DNA of 64,000 nucleotides from Parabacteroides sp. PFB2-10. GTDB taxonomy: Bacteria; Bacteroidota; Bacteroidia; Bacteroidales; Tannerellaceae. Below, piece after piece: positions 1 to 11,500 of the stretch. Under the pieces are notes generated by a model that was given only the letters and a program-made list of their open reading frames with translations, was not told where the DNA came from and did not search any database. Made by a program: the position numbers and the translations under genes. Numbering within the stretch: the stretch's first letter is position 1; every line of letters starts with the position of its first letter. The DNA lies in assembly GCF_029893085.1 (NCBI RefSeq), contig NZ_JARXWI010000010.1:20886-84885 (forward strand), given 5' to 3'.

Positions 1-1665
1 GAAGAAAAACCCGCGTTCGATATCCGTATCCTCAACCATTGGGATAATCTGAACCGGACGGTCGAACGTGGCTACGCGGGTTACTCACTTTGGCGCTGGG
101 ACCAGTTGCCCGAGGTGGTTTCTCCGCGCTATGAAGCCTATGCACGCGCCAATGCGTCGATCGGTATCAACGCGACGGTGCTCAACAATGTAAATGCTTC
201 GCCCGACATTCTGAAAGCAGAATACTTGCAAAAGGTGAAGGTATTGGCCGATATATTCCGCCCTTATGGCATCAAAGTATATCTCTCTATCAACTTTTCT
301 TCGCCCAAGATCCTCGGTGGATTGGAAGATTCCGACCCGTTGAACCCGGCTGTTCCCCTCTGGTGGAAGGAGAAGGTGAAAGAGATCTATAAATTGATTC
401 CCGACTTCGGCGGCTTCTTAGTGAAAGCCAATTCGGAAGGGCAGCCCGGTCCGCAGGACTACGGCCGCACCCATGTCGATGGTGCCAATATGCTGGCCGA
501 TGCATTGAAACCCTACAAAGGGATCGTAATGTGGCGTGCCTTCGTGTATGCACCCGATGAACCCGACCGGGCTAAGCAGGCATACGCTGAGTTTATGCCG
601 TTCGATGGTGAGTTTCGCGACAATGTGATCATACAGGTAAAGAATGGCCCGGTCGATTTCCAACCGCGTGAGCCTTTCAGCCCGCTGTTTGGCGCGATGC
701 AGAAAACACCGGTTATGGCCGAATTACAGATCACCCAGGAATACTTAGGCTTCTCTAACCACCTGGCTTATCTTTCTACCATGTGGGAAGAGTTCCTGAA
801 AAGCGATACATACAGCAAGGGAGAAGGCTCGACCGTTGCGAAAGCAACCGACGGAAGCCTTTTCAACCATTCGCTGTCAGCCATATCGGGCGTAGCCAAT
901 ATCGGCGTCGACGACAACTGGTGCGGACATCATTTCGCGCAAGCCAACTGGTATGCTTTCGGGCGCCTGGCCTGGAACCATGAATTGACATCGGAAGCGA
1001 TTGCCGATGAATGGATCCGCATGACATTCAGCTCCGATCCGGAATTCCTTGTTCCCGTCAAGAAGATGATGCTGGATTCGCGCGAAGCGGTGGTCAACTA
1101 CATGATGCCGTTAGGTCTTCACCATATATTCGCCGAAGGACACCACTACGGCCCGCAGCCTTGGTACAGCCAAGCTGCACGCGAAGACTGGACGTGCGTC
1201 TATTACCATAAAGCCTCTAAAGAAGCTATCGGTTTCGACCGTACGACGAAAGGCAGCAACGCCGTAGCCCAATACTTCTCTCCATTACGCGAGCAGTTCA
1301 ACAACCCGGCTACCTGTCCGGATGAGTATCTGTTGTGGTTCCACCATCTGCCCTGGGATTTCAAGATGAAAGATGGCAAAACTCTTTGGGATGCCCTTTG
1401 CTACAAATACGACAAAGGTGTGCAGCAAGCGCGCGAATTCCAGAAAATATGGGATAAAGCCGGCAGCCTGATCGATGAACATCGCTTCCAGCATGTGCAA
1501 TCGCGCCTAAAGATACAGGCGAGCGATGCCGTGTGGTGGAAAGATGCCTGCCTGCTTTACTTCCAGACATTCTCTAACAAACCGATCCCTTACGATATCG
1601 AGAGACCGGTTCATGAATTGAATGATTTGAAAAAGATCAGATTAAATATGAGACATACCAACTAA
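1..1665 (+). CDS. GH67 alpha-glucuronidase, 5' end outside the window
   Basis: The frame is open from base 1, so the start lies to the left; the TTG at 106 is internal. 554 residues are present, and GH67 enzymes are usually about 700, so roughly 130-150 N-terminal residues are missing. GH67 removes (4-O-methyl)glucuronic acid from the non-reducing-end xylose of short xylo-oligosaccharides. The family's catalytic positions are visible: the Glu in KANSEGQPGP (codon 436-438) as acid, the Asp in NGPVDFQPRE (codon 655-657), and the Glu in VMAELQITQEY (codon 721-723). The opening segment with LNHWDNLNRTVERGYAG is also typical of the family. A GH43 gene follows after 18 bp, so the two are probably co-transcribed. 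The signal peptide cannot be assessed because the N-terminus is absent. Confidence 0.95.
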   Translation, partial: EEKPAFDIRILNHWDNLNRTVERGYAGYSLWRWDQLPEVVSPRYEAYARANASIGINATVLNNVNASPDILKAEYLQKVKVLADIFRPYGIKVYLSINFSSPKILGGLEDSDPLNPAVPLWWKEKVKEIYKLIPDFGGFLVKANSEGQPGPQDYGRTHVDGANMLADALKPYKGIVMWRAFVYAPDEPDRAKQAYAEFMPFDGEFRDNVIIQVKNGPVDFQPREPFSPLFGAMQKTPVMAELQITQEYLGFSNHLAYLSTMWEEFLKSDTYSKGEGSTVAKATDGSLFNHSLSAISGVANIGVDDNWCGHHFAQANWYAFGRLAWNHELTSEAIADEWIRMTFSSDPEFLVPVKKMMLDSREAVVNYMMPLGLHHIFAEGHHYGPQPWYSQAAREDWTCVYYHKASKEAIGFDRTTKGSNAVAQYFSPLREQFNNPATCPDEYLLWFHHLPWDFKMKDGKTLWDALCYKYDKGVQQAREFQKIWDKAGSLIDEHRFQHVQSRLKIQASDAVWWKDACLLYFQTFSNKPIPYDIERPVHELNDLKKIRLNMRHTN

Positions 1666-1683
1666 TAAACAAAAAAAATCACC

Positions 1684-3024
1684 ATGAGAAAGAAATCACT
1701 ACTGCTGTTGTTATCCCTGTTGTGGATTGCCGGCTCTTTACACGCTCAGAATCCTCTTGTGACTGGTCAGTTTACAGCCGACCCAACGGCAAGAGTCTTT
1801 GAAGGGAAAATCTATGTATATCCCTCGCATGACATCCCCAGTCCGATCGAAAAGCTGTCGGAATGGTTCTGTATGCCCGACTATCATGTGTTCTCTTCCG
1901 AGAACCTAACCGACTGGACTGACCACGGCGTGATTGTAGACCAGGCTAAGGTGCCTTGGGTCGATGCAAGCTCATATACCATGTGGGCACCCGACTGTAT
2001 CTATAAAGATGGCAAATATTATTTCTATTTTCCGGCAGCTGCCGGTGACCCGGCCATTGGGAGAGGCTCGATGATCGGAGTCGCTATTGCCGATAAGCCC
2101 TATGGACCTTTCATTCCGCAGGCCGAGCCAATCAAAGGGGCACGTGGAATCGACCCCTGTACCTTTATCGACAAAGACGGACAGGCTTATATCTATTGGT
2201 GCGGCGGAGGTATGTTTGTTGCCAAGCTGAAAGATAATATGATCGAGCTGGATTCCGAACCGAAGCGTATCGAAGGACTGCCGGCAGGCGGAGGATTGAA
2301 AGAAGGTCCTTTCCTGTTTGAACGCAACGGCAAATACTATTACACCTTCCCCTGGGTGATCGAAAAGACAGAGGCTTTGGTGTATTGCATCGGCGACTCT
2401 CCGATGGGACCTTTTGAATACAAAGGAATCATTATGGAAGAATGGGCTGACGGATGCTGGACCAATCATCATTCAATTGTTGAATACAAAGACCAGTGGT
2501 ATCTGTTCTATCACCACAACGACTTTTCACCCGAGTTCGACAAGAACCGTTCGATGCGTGCCGACTCGCTCAATTTCAATGCCGACGGAACTATCCAACA
2601 GGTGAAACCTACCCTGCGTGGTATAGGAGTGACCTGTGCGAAAAAGGAAATTCAACTGGATCGCTACAGCCACCTGAGTGAAAAGGGAGCAGAGATAAAA
2701 TACCTGAACCGCTTCGATAAATTCAAAGGCTGGAAGACAATCCTGACCGGAGAAGGAGCTTGGGTACAATACAACAGTGTCGATTTCGGACAACAAACAC
2801 CCGGTAAGGTGAAATTCCGCGTGTTTGCCGAACGGGCAGTTACGCTCGAAGTTCGGACGGGAGGCGCCAACGGAGCATTGATCTCCGAAGTGAATGTGCC
2901 CGCCCATTTCGACTGGATCGTACTCGATGCGCCGGTAACCGGCAAACCCAAAGATGTGCAGAACCTATGGGTTGGGCTCAAAGGAAATGGTAAAATCGAG
3001 ATCGACTGGATGAGTTTCGAATAA
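1684..3024 (+). CDS. Secreted GH43 glycosidase with C-terminal CBM6-like domain
   Basis: 446 residues with a Sec signal peptide ending near HAQ (residues 1-22). The five-bladed propeller carries the usual three acids: D33 in FTADPTARVF (base), D157 in GIDPCTF (pKa modulator) and E207 in GLKEGPF (acid). Residues about 335-446 form a beta-sandwich segment resembling CBM6, ending IEIDWMSFE. GH43 members of this architecture are beta-xylosidases or alpha-L-arabinofuranosidases, and the context of GH67, GH95 and GH3 fits arabinoxylan side-chain or oligosaccharide hydrolysis in the periplasm. The subfamily and exact linkage cannot be assigned by eye. The gene is followed by a hairpin terminator. 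Confidence 0.9.
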   Translation: MRKKSLLLLLSLLWIAGSLHAQNPLVTGQFTADPTARVFEGKIYVYPSHDIPSPIEKLSEWFCMPDYHVFSSENLTDWTDHGVIVDQAKVPWVDASSYTMWAPDCIYKDGKYYFYFPAAAGDPAIGRGSMIGVAIADKPYGPFIPQAEPIKGARGIDPCTFIDKDGQAYIYWCGGGMFVAKLKDNMIELDSEPKRIEGLPAGGGLKEGPFLFERNGKYYYTFPWVIEKTEALVYCIGDSPMGPFEYKGIIMEEWADGCWTNHHSIVEYKDQWYLFYHHNDFSPEFDKNRSMRADSLNFNADGTIQQVKPTLRGIGVTCAKKEIQLDRYSHLSEKGAEIKYLNRFDKFKGWKTILTGEGAWVQYNSVDFGQQTPGKVKFRVFAERAVTLEVRTGGANGALISEVNVPAHFDWIVLDAPVTGKPKDVQNLWVGLKGNGKIEIDWMSFE

Positions 3025-3043
3025 GATTAGTTTATCTGATAAA

Positions 3044-3075
3044 GTAGAGAGGCGTTGTATGCAACGTCTCTCTAC
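3044..3075 (+). terminator. Hairpin after the GH43 gene
   Basis: A 14-bp stem (3044-3057 with 3062-3075, one G-U pair, 4-nt loop) lies 20 bp past the GH43 stop and is followed by an AT-rich stretch. It probably ends the GH67-GH43 transcript. The T run is weak. Confidence 0.55.
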
Positions 3076-3169
3076 AATTATTACGATTATCCAATTTAGA
3101 ATTTGCTTTGCGCTTCGCTCGCTAAGCGAATCGAAGATCGGCCTTAGCCAAATATCATTTTGTCAAAAT

Positions 3170-3265
3170 CGCGGGACTTTTTTTTCGAAATGCAAGGACT
3201 TTTTTCACAAACTCCCGGGAGAAACATTTTTTAACGTATCATATTGTAAAGTAAAAAGGCGATTT
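3170..3265 (+). repeat. Extragenic CCCGGG/GACTTT element, copy A
   Basis: Copy of a four-member family. GACTTT occurs at 3175 and 3197 (22-bp period), the palindrome CTCCCGGGAG at 3212-3221 and TTAAC at 3231. A degenerate version of the distal inverted repeat (TGTAA...TTTTGCT) follows. Of the 297-bp gap between the GH43 and GH95 genes, this element and the upstream hairpin explain most. An apparent small reading frame across it (3059-3295) is not supported, because other copies carry stops in that frame. Confidence 0.8.
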
Positions 3266-3279
3266 TGCTATCATTTTGA

Positions 3280-3287
3280 TAATTTTG
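3280..3287 (+). promoter_or_regulatory. Possible -7 box (TAATTTTG) for the GH95 gene
   Basis: Matches the Bacteroidetes -7 consensus TAnnTTTG, 34 bp before the GH95 ATG. No well-spaced -33 TTTG is present, so this is tentative. If real, transcription would start just past repeat copy A. Confidence 0.35.
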
Positions 3288-3321
3288 GCAGATAAGAAAA
3301 AATAGAGAAATATAAGAAATC

Positions 3322-5748
3322 ATGAAAAGACTTTGTTTATTATTTAGTTTACTGATTATCTCTGCTTTCAGTATGGCGGAGAATCTGAAGTTATGGTATT
3401 CTTCCCCTGCCAAGGAATGGGTGGAAGCATTGCCTCTGGGAAACTCGCGCCTGGGCGTGATGGTGTATGGTAATCCGGTCAATGAAGAACTGCAACTCAA
3501 CGAAGAGACGGTTTGGGGCGGCGGGCCTCACAACAACAATCAACCCAATGCCGTACATGCACTGGCAAAGGTTCGCGAACTCATATTCGCCGGGAAGAAT
3601 GTAGAGGCAGAAAAGATGATAAACAAAGAATTCAAGACACCGCAAAACGGCATGCCTTACCAAACGATCGGCAGCCTTATGCTCTCGTTCGACGGGCACG
3701 ACGGATATACTGATTATTACCGTGACCTGGATCTGCAAAACGCGGTGGCAACCGTTCGCTATAAGGTGGGTGAAGTGACCTATACCCGCGAAATTTTCAC
3801 CTCATTCACCGACCAGGTGATCCTGGTTCGCCTGACAGCCGACAAAGAGGGGGCGCTCTCCTTCTCCGCAGGCTATAAGACACCCTTGAAAGAGCATGCC
3901 GTTACCAAGAAAGACGGAAAACTAATCCTTACAGGCCATGGACAGGAACATGAAGAGATACCCGGTGCTATCCGCCTGGAAACGCAAACTTCCATCAAAA
4001 CCGAAGGCGGGAAAGTAACCGTTGAGGCTGATAAAATAACAGTCGCTAACGCGACAGTGGCAACAATCTATATCTCAGCTGCTACCAATTTCGTTAACTA
4101 TAAAGACGTTAGCGGAAACCCGACGAAAAAAGCTACGGCCTATATGAAAGAGGCACAGAAGAACCCTTATGACAAAGCTAAAGCCGATCATATCGATTAT
4201 TATCGGAAACAATTCGACCGTGTGAAGCTGGATCTCGGCACATCGCCGGCTGCTGAAGCAGAAACCCATATCCGGGTGAAGAATTTCAATAAAGGCGAAG
4301 ATATATCCTTAGCCGCATTGATGTTTCAATACGGACGCTATCTATTGATCTGCTCCTCGCAACCGGGTGGCCAGGCAGCCAACCTGCAGGGTATTTGGAA
4401 CAACAACCTGTTGGCGCCCTGGGATGGAAAATACACGATAAACATCAATGCCGAGATGAACTACTGGCCGGCAGAGGTGACCAACCTGAGCGAAACGCAT
4501 CAGCCACTATTCCAAATGTTGAAAGACATGTCGGTAACGGGTGCTAAGACAGCCCGTGATATGTATGATTGCAACGGATGGGTGGCTCATCATAATACCG
4601 ATATATGGCGTAGCTGCGGGGTGGTCGATGCGGCTGCCTGGGGCATGTGGCCCAACGGAGGTGCCTGGCTGGCACAACATCTCTGGGAGCATTATCTCTA
4701 TACCGGTGACAAAGCATTTTTGGAAGAGGTTTATCCGGTGTTGAAAGGCTCGGCTGACTTTTTCTTAGACTTTTTAGTGGAACATCCTGTTTACAAATGG
4801 ATGGTCACCTCCCCGTCTACTTCACCTGAACACGGACCGGGTCCTTCGACGATTGTCGCCGGATGTACGATGGACAATCAGATCGCGTTCGACATTCTTA
4901 CCAGAACCCGCCAGGCTTGCCTGATCCTGGGTAAAGAGACGGACTATGCTGATAAATTGGATAAGATGATCCGTCGCCTCGCTCCGATGCAGATAGGACG
5001 CTACAATCAGTTGCAGGAATGGTTGGAAGATGCCGACAATCCGAAAAACGATCACCGTCATGTGTCTCATTTGTATGGTCTCTATCCATCCAATCAGATA
5101 TCACCTTATACCCATCCGACCCTGTTCCAGGCAGCGAAGAACTCACTTGTTTACCGCGGAGATATGGCTACCGGTTGGTCTATCGGCTGGAAAATAAACC
5201 TGTGGGCACGCCTGCTCGATGGGAATCATGCCTATAAAATCATCAAAAATATGCTGGTGTTGGTGGAACCCGGAAATAGAAACGGACGAACTTATGTCAA
5301 CCTGTTTGATGCCCATCCGCCCTTCCAGATCGATGGTAACTTCGGATACACGGCGGGAATTGCCGAGATGTTGATGCAAAGCCATGACGGAGCGGTTCAT
5401 CTATTGCCTGCCATACCCGACGAATGGCGCACGGGAAGCATTAGTGGCTTGAAGGCACGCGGCGGATTTGAGGTAGATATCACATGGGATGGTATTCAGT
5501 TGGAAAAAGCAACGATCACCTCAGCGCTGGGCGGAAACCTGCGTCTCCGCTCCTACGTTCCTTTGAAAGGAGAGGGGCTGAAGGAGGCGAAAGGCGAAAA
5601 CCCGAATCCGTTCTATATGCGTCCATCTATTAGTGATCCGTTGGTTACCAAAGAAATAGATACTCCGCAATACCCTGTATTGAATCGTATATACGAATAC
5701 GATATACAAACGGAAGCAGGAAAGAGCTATAAGGTCTCCAGACTTTGA
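3322..5748 (+). CDS. GH95 alpha-L-fucosidase / alpha-L-galactosidase
   Basis: 808 residues with a Sec signal peptide (cleavage near SMA, residues 1-19). It has an N-terminal beta-sandwich domain (about 20-280), a linker, an (alpha/alpha)6 barrel (about 320-690) and a C-terminal beta domain. Family catalytic positions are visible: N374 and N376 in the [11 protein letters not shown] motif, E503 in STSPEHG (acid) and D671 in [11 protein letters not shown] (base-side residue). GH95 enzymes are inverting alpha-1,2-L-fucosidases. However, in Bacteroides xylan loci a GH95 has been assigned as an alpha-L-galactosidase acting on complex corn glucuronoarabinoxylan, and the glucuronidase and GH43 neighbours favour that role here. 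Substrate cannot be told apart from sequence alone. A GH3 gene follows 56 bp downstream. Confidence 0.92.
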   Translation: MKRLCLLFSLLIISAFSMAENLKLWYSSPAKEWVEALPLGNSRLGVMVYGNPVNEELQLNEETVWGGGPHNNNQPNAVHALAKVRELIFAGKNVEAEKMINKEFKTPQNGMPYQTIGSLMLSFDGHDGYTDYYRDLDLQNAVATVRYKVGEVTYTREIFTSFTDQVILVRLTADKEGALSFSAGYKTPLKEHAVTKKDGKLILTGHGQEHEEIPGAIRLETQTSIKTEGGKVTVEADKITVANATVATIYISAATNFVNYKDVSGNPTKKATAYMKEAQKNPYDKAKADHIDYYRKQFDRVKLDLGTSPAAEAETHIRVKNFNKGEDISLAALMFQYGRYLLICSSQPGGQAANLQGIWNNNLLAPWDGKYTININAEMNYWPAEVTNLSETHQPLFQMLKDMSVTGAKTARDMYDCNGWVAHHNTDIWRSCGVVDAAAWGMWPNGGAWLAQHLWEHYLYTGDKAFLEEVYPVLKGSADFFLDFLVEHPVYKWMVTSPSTSPEHGPGPSTIVAGCTMDNQIAFDILTRTRQACLILGKETDYADKLDKMIRRLAPMQIGRYNQLQEWLEDADNPKNDHRHVSHLYGLYPSNQISPYTHPTLFQAAKNSLVYRGDMATGWSIGWKINLWARLLDGNHAYKIIKNMLVLVEPGNRNGRTYVNLFDAHPPFQIDGNFGYTAGIAEMLMQSHDGAVHLLPAIPDEWRTGSISGLKARGGFEVDITWDGIQLEKATITSALGGNLRLRSYVPLKGEGLKEAKGENPNPFYMRPSISDPLVTKEIDTPQYPVLNRIYEYDIQTEAGKSYKVSRL

Positions 5749-5804
5749 GAGCATCCATCCGGCATCTATATTGAGAATGAATTATTACTTAAAAAGATAG
5801 ATAT

Positions 5805-8447
5805 ATGAAAAAGCGTCTGTTTATTCCTATGCTGGCATTTATTGCCATCCTGTTTTTGCCCAGTTGCGCGCAAAAATATGAGTATCCGTTTCAAAACCCG
5901 AAGCTGCCGATCGACAAACGGGTAGAGAACCTGCTTAGTTTGCTTACGCCGGAGGAGAAGGCCGGCTTGATGATCAACTCTTCTAAACCGGTCGAACGTC
6001 TGGGTATCCCCGCTTACGACTGGTGGAACGAAGCATTGCATGGCGTAGCCCGTGCCGGACGTGCCACCGTATTCCCACAAGCTATAGGTATGGCGGCGGC
6101 CTGGAACGAAGCGGGTCATCAGGAAACCTTCGATATTATCTCCGACGAAGCGCGTGCTAAATACAACGAAGCCATGCGGAATGATAACCATGGACGCTAT
6201 TACGGACTGACCTTCTGGACACCTAATATCAACATCTTCCGTGATCCGCGCTGGGGTCGCGGCCAGGAAACCTACGGGGAAGACCCTTACCTGACGGCAC
6301 GTTTGGGCGTAGCGGCTGTGCAGGGCTTGCAGGGAAACGATCGTAAGTATTTCAAATCGCATGCCTGCGCGAAGCATTATGCCGTGCATAGCGGACCGGA
6401 ATGGAACCGTCACTCCTATGATGCCATTGCCACGGGACGCGACCTGTGGGAAACCTACCTGCCTGCCTTCCAGGCTTTGGTGCAGGAAGGAAATGTGCGT
6501 GAGGTGATGTGTGCCTATAATGCCTATGAGGGACAACCCTGTTGCGGTAGCGATGTGTTGTTGAACGATATCCTGCGCAACCAATGGAAGTTCGACGGTA
6601 TGGTCGTGTCCGATTGTTGGGCGATCAACGACTTCTTCCTTCCGAACAACCATGCAACCCATGAGGATGCGGCAGCAGCGGCAGCCGACGCAGTGATCCA
6701 TACTACCGACCTGGAATGTGGTAGCGTGTATGAAAATCTGGTTCTCTCTATGGAAAGAGGTTTGATTACCGAAGCGCAGGTAGACGAATCGCTTCGTCGC
6801 GTATTGCGCGGCTGGTTCGAACTGGGTATGCTGGATCCGGTGGAATTAGTGCCCTGGAGCAATCTGCCTTATTCTATCGTAGACTCTGAAAAGCATCGCG
6901 CACAAGCGCTTAAGGTAGCCCGTGAATCGATGACATTGTTGAAGAACAATAACAACGTATTGCCTTTAAAGAAAGATATCAAACGCATTGCCGTGATCGG
7001 TCCGAATGCCGCCGACAGCGTGATGTTGTGGGGTAACTACAACGGATTCCCCTCTTCTACGGTAACTATCCTGGACGGTATCAAAGCTAAACTGCCGAAC
7101 GCAGAGATCATCTACGATAAAGGATGCGACCTGGTAGACCCGTGGGTAAGAACCTCTCTTTATGAAGGCTTCACAAGCGAAGCGAATGGTAATAAAGGTT
7201 TGAAAGTTGATTTCTTTAACAACAATACCTTTGACGGTAAACCGGTAGCCACTGTGATCAATGCCGAAGGCATCAATTACAACAACTCAGGCGGTACCGC
7301 ATTGGCACAAGGCGTCAATATGGATAACACCTCCACCCGGATCACCGGTGTGTTTACGGCTCCTTATACCGGACAAGTAATGTTTTCTGCCCGTACTTCC
7401 GATAAGTACACTCTCTTTATCAATGACAAAGAGGTGATGACGCAATCGGGACGCGAAGCCAGTGTGCCTTCCGAATATCCGTTGAATGTGGAAAAAGGGA
7501 AGTCATATAAAGTGAAACTGGAACATGCCCAGACCGGTCGTCGCGTAAGCATCGACTTCTCTGTCTACCGCAAGGAACGGGCTGAGTTTACCGAGCTGAC
7601 CAACCGCATCAAAGATGTGGATGCTATTATCTACGCCGGAGGACTCTCTCCCCGTTTGGAAGGCGAAGAAATGCCGGTAAGCGCGGAAGGTTTCAAAGGT
7701 GGTGATAAGGTATCGATCGATCTTCCCGGTGTGCAACGCCGCATTTTGGCCGATCTGAAGAAGACAGGCAAACCGGTGGTTTTCGTATTGTGTACCGGTA
7801 GCTCGCTGGCTTTGGAGCAGGATGAGGATAACTACGACGCCTTGTTGTGTGCCTGGTATGGCGGACAAGCAGCCGGAACAGCCGTAGCCGATGTGTTGTT
7901 TGGCGATTATAACCCGGCAGGACGCCTACCGGTGACCTTCTACAAAACGCTCGAACAGCTCGATAACGCCCTGGAAAAGACCGACGACCCGGCTCGTCAG
8001 GGATTTGAAAACTACCATATGACCGGACGCACCTACCGCTACATGACCGAAGCGCCGCTTTATCCTTTCGGACACGGATTGAGTTATGCCCAATTCGATT
8101 ACGGACAGGCAAAGATCGCCAACAAGATCAAAGCAACGAAAGGCGCGACCATCACTATTCCCGTCACCAATGCATCAAATAAAGGGGGTGACGAAGTGGT
8201 GCAGGTATATGTGAAGCGCAACAACGATCCGGCAGCTCCGGTGAAGTCCTTGCGTGCCTTCGAACGCGTCTACATCGATGCCGGCCAGACTAAAACCCTG
8301 GAATTGACCATCCGTCCCGACGCCTTCGAATTCTACGACGAAGCAGCCAACGGTCTGGCAGCCAAGGGCGGCAGCTACACCATCCTCTATGGCGGCACCT
8401 CTGCCGATTCAGGCCTGAAAAAGGTAGATGTAACGGTTGAGTTATAA
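5805..8447 (+). CDS. GH3 beta-xylosidase/beta-glucosidase with PA14 insertion, lipoprotein
   Basis: 880 residues. A lipobox (LPSC, Cys21) predicts an outer- or inner-membrane-anchored lipoprotein. The GH3 TIM barrel spans about 30-340, with the nucleophile D270 in GMVVSDCWAI and the substrate-binding K190-H191 in CAKHYAVHSG. The alpha/beta sandwich domain is interrupted by a PA14-like beta insert (about 463-590), and a fibronectin-III-like domain ends the protein (about 770-880). Bacteroidetes GH3 enzymes of this layout in xylan loci are usually beta-xylosidases acting on xylo-oligosaccharides, but beta-glucosidase activity is possible. It is the last gene of this rightward arm and ends just before a strong bidirectional terminator. 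Confidence 0.92.
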   Translation: MKKRLFIPMLAFIAILFLPSCAQKYEYPFQNPKLPIDKRVENLLSLLTPEEKAGLMINSSKPVERLGIPAYDWWNEALHGVARAGRATVFPQAIGMAAAWNEAGHQETFDIISDEARAKYNEAMRNDNHGRYYGLTFWTPNINIFRDPRWGRGQETYGEDPYLTARLGVAAVQGLQGNDRKYFKSHACAKHYAVHSGPEWNRHSYDAIATGRDLWETYLPAFQALVQEGNVREVMCAYNAYEGQPCCGSDVLLNDILRNQWKFDGMVVSDCWAINDFFLPNNHATHEDAAAAAADAVIHTTDLECGSVYENLVLSMERGLITEAQVDESLRRVLRGWFELGMLDPVELVPWSNLPYSIVDSEKHRAQALKVARESMTLLKNNNNVLPLKKDIKRIAVIGPNAADSVMLWGNYNGFPSSTVTILDGIKAKLPNAEIIYDKGCDLVDPWVRTSLYEGFTSEANGNKGLKVDFFNNNTFDGKPVATVINAEGINYNNSGGTALAQGVNMDNTSTRITGVFTAPYTGQVMFSARTSDKYTLFINDKEVMTQSGREASVPSEYPLNVEKGKSYKVKLEHAQTGRRVSIDFSVYRKERAEFTELTNRIKDVDAIIYAGGLSPRLEGEEMPVSAEGFKGGDKVSIDLPGVQRRILADLKKTGKPVVFVLCTGSSLALEQDEDNYDALLCAWYGGQAAGTAVADVLFGDYNPAGRLPVTFYKTLEQLDNALEKTDDPARQGFENYHMTGRTYRYMTEAPLYPFGHGLSYAQFDYGQAKIANKIKATKGATITIPVTNASNKGGDEVVQVYVKRNNDPAAPVKSLRAFERVYIDAGQTKTLELTIRPDAFEFYDEAANGLAAKGGSYTILYGGTSADSGLKKVDVTVEL

Positions 8448-8463
8448 GCGAAAAATTCTTACT

Positions 8464-8500
8464 GAAAGAGGGTGTGTCAGCTTTTGACACACCCTCTTTC
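8464..8500. terminator. Bidirectional terminator between GH3 and HTCS genes
   Basis: A perfect 16-bp stem (8464-8479 with 8485-8500) with a 5-nt loop lies between the converging GH3 (stop at 8447) and HTCS (stop at 8505) genes. The A-rich and T-rich stem ends suit termination in both directions. Confidence 0.85.
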
Positions 8501-8504
8501 ATTC

Positions 8505-11500
8505 CTATATATCTTCCACCTCTTGTGAACTATATTCTGTAGGCGAAACACCATAAAACCTTTTAAACATGGTTGAAAAATAAGCCTGATTAGAAATGCC
8601 GACAGCATATGCCACCTGTGAAACGTCTATTCTCTTTTCCTTAAGTAATATCGCGGCCTGTTTTAAACGAATGTTGCGAATGAAATCAATGGTCGATATG
8701 CCTGTCAATTCTTTCATCCGGCGATGTAATTGGGAGCGGCTAAGGCCGACCCTTGATGCCAACAACTCTACATTTAAATCAGGATTGCCCAATTCGTCAT
8801 TGATTACGTGAATAATCCGTTCCATCAGCTTTTCATCATTTGATTTTAATGCAGGAGGTTTTATTTTGTCTTTCTGGTTTTGCATTTCTAAGAATTTCCC
8901 TTTCAACAGTTGTCTGTTCTTAAGCAGATTGGTGATCGTCGTGAGCAATTCTTCTATCAGGAACGGTTTTGTTAAATAAGCATCCGCTCCTTTTTTTAAT
9001 CCATCCAAACGATCTTTAAATTCGGTTTTGGAGGTTAACAGCAATACGGGAATATGACTTGTATTACTATTGCTCTTGAGTTTTTTTACCAAATTGATGC
9101 CATCCAAATTCGGCATCATAACATCTGAAATAATGAGATCGGGTTGTTGCAATAAGGCTATTTGCAGCCCTTCTTGTCCGTCGACTGCCGTCAGGGTGTG
9201 ATAAAAATCTCTTAATTCTTGCACGAGATATTCCCTGATTTCTTCTTCATCATCTACGATCAATACTTTATAATTCGTTTTCCGCTTGGGTAGCTTCTCT
9301 CTCTCTTTTTCCTCGTGGATAGGTAGGGTTTGTTTGGTGAAGTATGCATGATTAAGATCTTCTGCCAGATCGTCTTTCTTTATATGTTTTTTTCCTAAAG
9401 GAATACGGACGACAAAACAGCTTCCGGATGTATCTTCCCTATTATAAGCAGTGATCGTTCCATGATGCAGGTTTACCAGGTTTTTCGTAAGGTTCAAACC
9501 GATCCCGGAGCCAAGGTTCATATATACCTTCTGGTTTTCCCCCTGATAAAATCTGTCGAATAGTTTATCGATCTTCTCTTTTTCCAAACCAATACCGGAA
9601 TCCGTTATTTTAATTTCCATATAATGATGCAGGGCTCCCCGGACTGTTTTGTCAAAACCCGTATCCAGGGTGATGATAATCTCGCCTCCGTCGAGTGTAT
9701 ATTTGAAAGCATTCGATAGTAGATTAATCAACACCTTATCGAAGTTGCTACGGTCAATCCAGGCAGTCAAATCATTTGTTTGATATTCGAAAACAAAACG
9801 AATACCTCTTTTATTCGCCTGGTACTCAAACACCTTATATATCTCATCGATGAATCTCACCATATCGGTTTTAGTATATTGGAGTTTCATTTGTCCCTTA
9901 TCAATCTTCCGGATATCCAACAGTTGATTGACCAAATCCAATATACGGTTGGCATTTCGATACATCCCCTGAAGGATTTTTTGTGTGGCAGGGTCCATAT
10001 CCTCTTTCAGGAGCTTTTCCATAGGGCTTATGATCAATGTCAACGGCGACCTGATTTCATGAGAAATATTTATAAAGAACTGAAGTTTCGATTCATTGAT
10101 TTGCTCTTTTCTTTTTTTGCGGATCAGATTAGCCACTAACAATGACAGGCTGATAAAAAAGGCTATGTAAATAAACCAGGCTAACGGGCTCCTGTACCAA
10201 GGGGGAGAAATGGTAATAAAAACCTGCTTAACAGGAGAATGAACGCCGTATTTCGATGCTTTAATTTCTAAGGTGTATTTCCCGGGATTCAAGTGATTGT
10301 AGGCAATCTGTCCTACTCCGGGTAGGGTGGATATCCATTCATTACTCAGCTCTTTCAAGCGATATAAGTAATAAATATTTTCAGAGTCTAAAAAATCCAT
10401 CGTTGAAAACGCAAAAACGAATGTATTATCCTCATAGGAAAATCTAAACTCTTCCGCTTCTAATACCCTTGTAGAGACAACAGGCTTCTTCCCGGATACT
10501 GTTTTACGGTTAATCGGTTTGTTATGAATATACACGTTGGTTGTCAGTATATTATTATGATAACGAGGACTTTCTATATCCTCCGGAGCGAAAGAGGTAA
10601 TGCCGTTATCTCCTCCGAAATAAATTCTATTGTTGCCCTGATAGTAAACCCCCCGGGTGTATCTTTTATCCATCAGACCGTTTCCGGTATAGTAATTTAT
10701 GATCTGATTATCTTTTCGTTGCAACTGATTAATGCCATTAAACGTGCTGCACCATATATTGCCCTCCTCATCATGAGCCAACCCACAAATCACATTACTC
10801 GAGAGCCCGTTTTCAGTTGTATATTGCGCAAATTCTCCTGTTTGTTTATTGAAGCAAAACACCCCGTTATACGTTCCGATCCATATCCATCCCTGTTCAT
10901 CCTCAATGAGCGACAGGCAGACTTGCTCCGATAAGCTATCTTTATGTTTGAAATCTATAAAACGATTATGCTGCGGATCAAAACAAGAAAGGCCTTTGTA
11001 ATGTCCCAGCCAGATGAGATTGTCGGAATCCGACAATATGCAGTTTATCCAATTGTTGGTTAATCTGCCGCGTCCTGTATCTGACTGTCTCATATCATAC
11101 TTTTCCCATTGATGGGTCTGCATATCATAACGAATAAACCCTTGTCCAAAAGAAGAGATATATAACTGCTGATCAACCCCTTCTGCCATTGTTTTCATAT
11201 AATACCCGTCAAAAGGTATATTCAGGAAGTCTATTTTCCCTGTATGTGTATTGAATTTCCCCAATCCTTCCGTATAAGAACTTACCCATAGGCTGTTTTG
11301 CGAATCTGTATAGATGGCCATTATATTCGGGTAATCCCTATAAGCAGCTACGACTTCCCCTCTGTCATTTAATTTAAACAATCCTTCCCGGTTAATCGCA
11401 TACCAGATATTTCCTTCATGGTCTGCTGAGACGACAGTGATTTTTTTCCCCCGCAGATCTTCTTTGTTAGGTACTTCCCAAAACTCAAATCCTGTAGGAG

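Noticed and set aside
3059..3295. Small reading frame with peptide LPGETFFNV, similar to ones at 27085-27336 (minus) and 53821-54084
   Set aside because: All three lie on the repeat element; the fourth copy has an early stop in the same frame, and conservation follows DNA spacing rather than codons.
10524..10934. Long antisense frames within the HTCS, RND and GH genes
   Set aside because: They lie opposite strongly supported genes, have no recognisable domains and no promoters.
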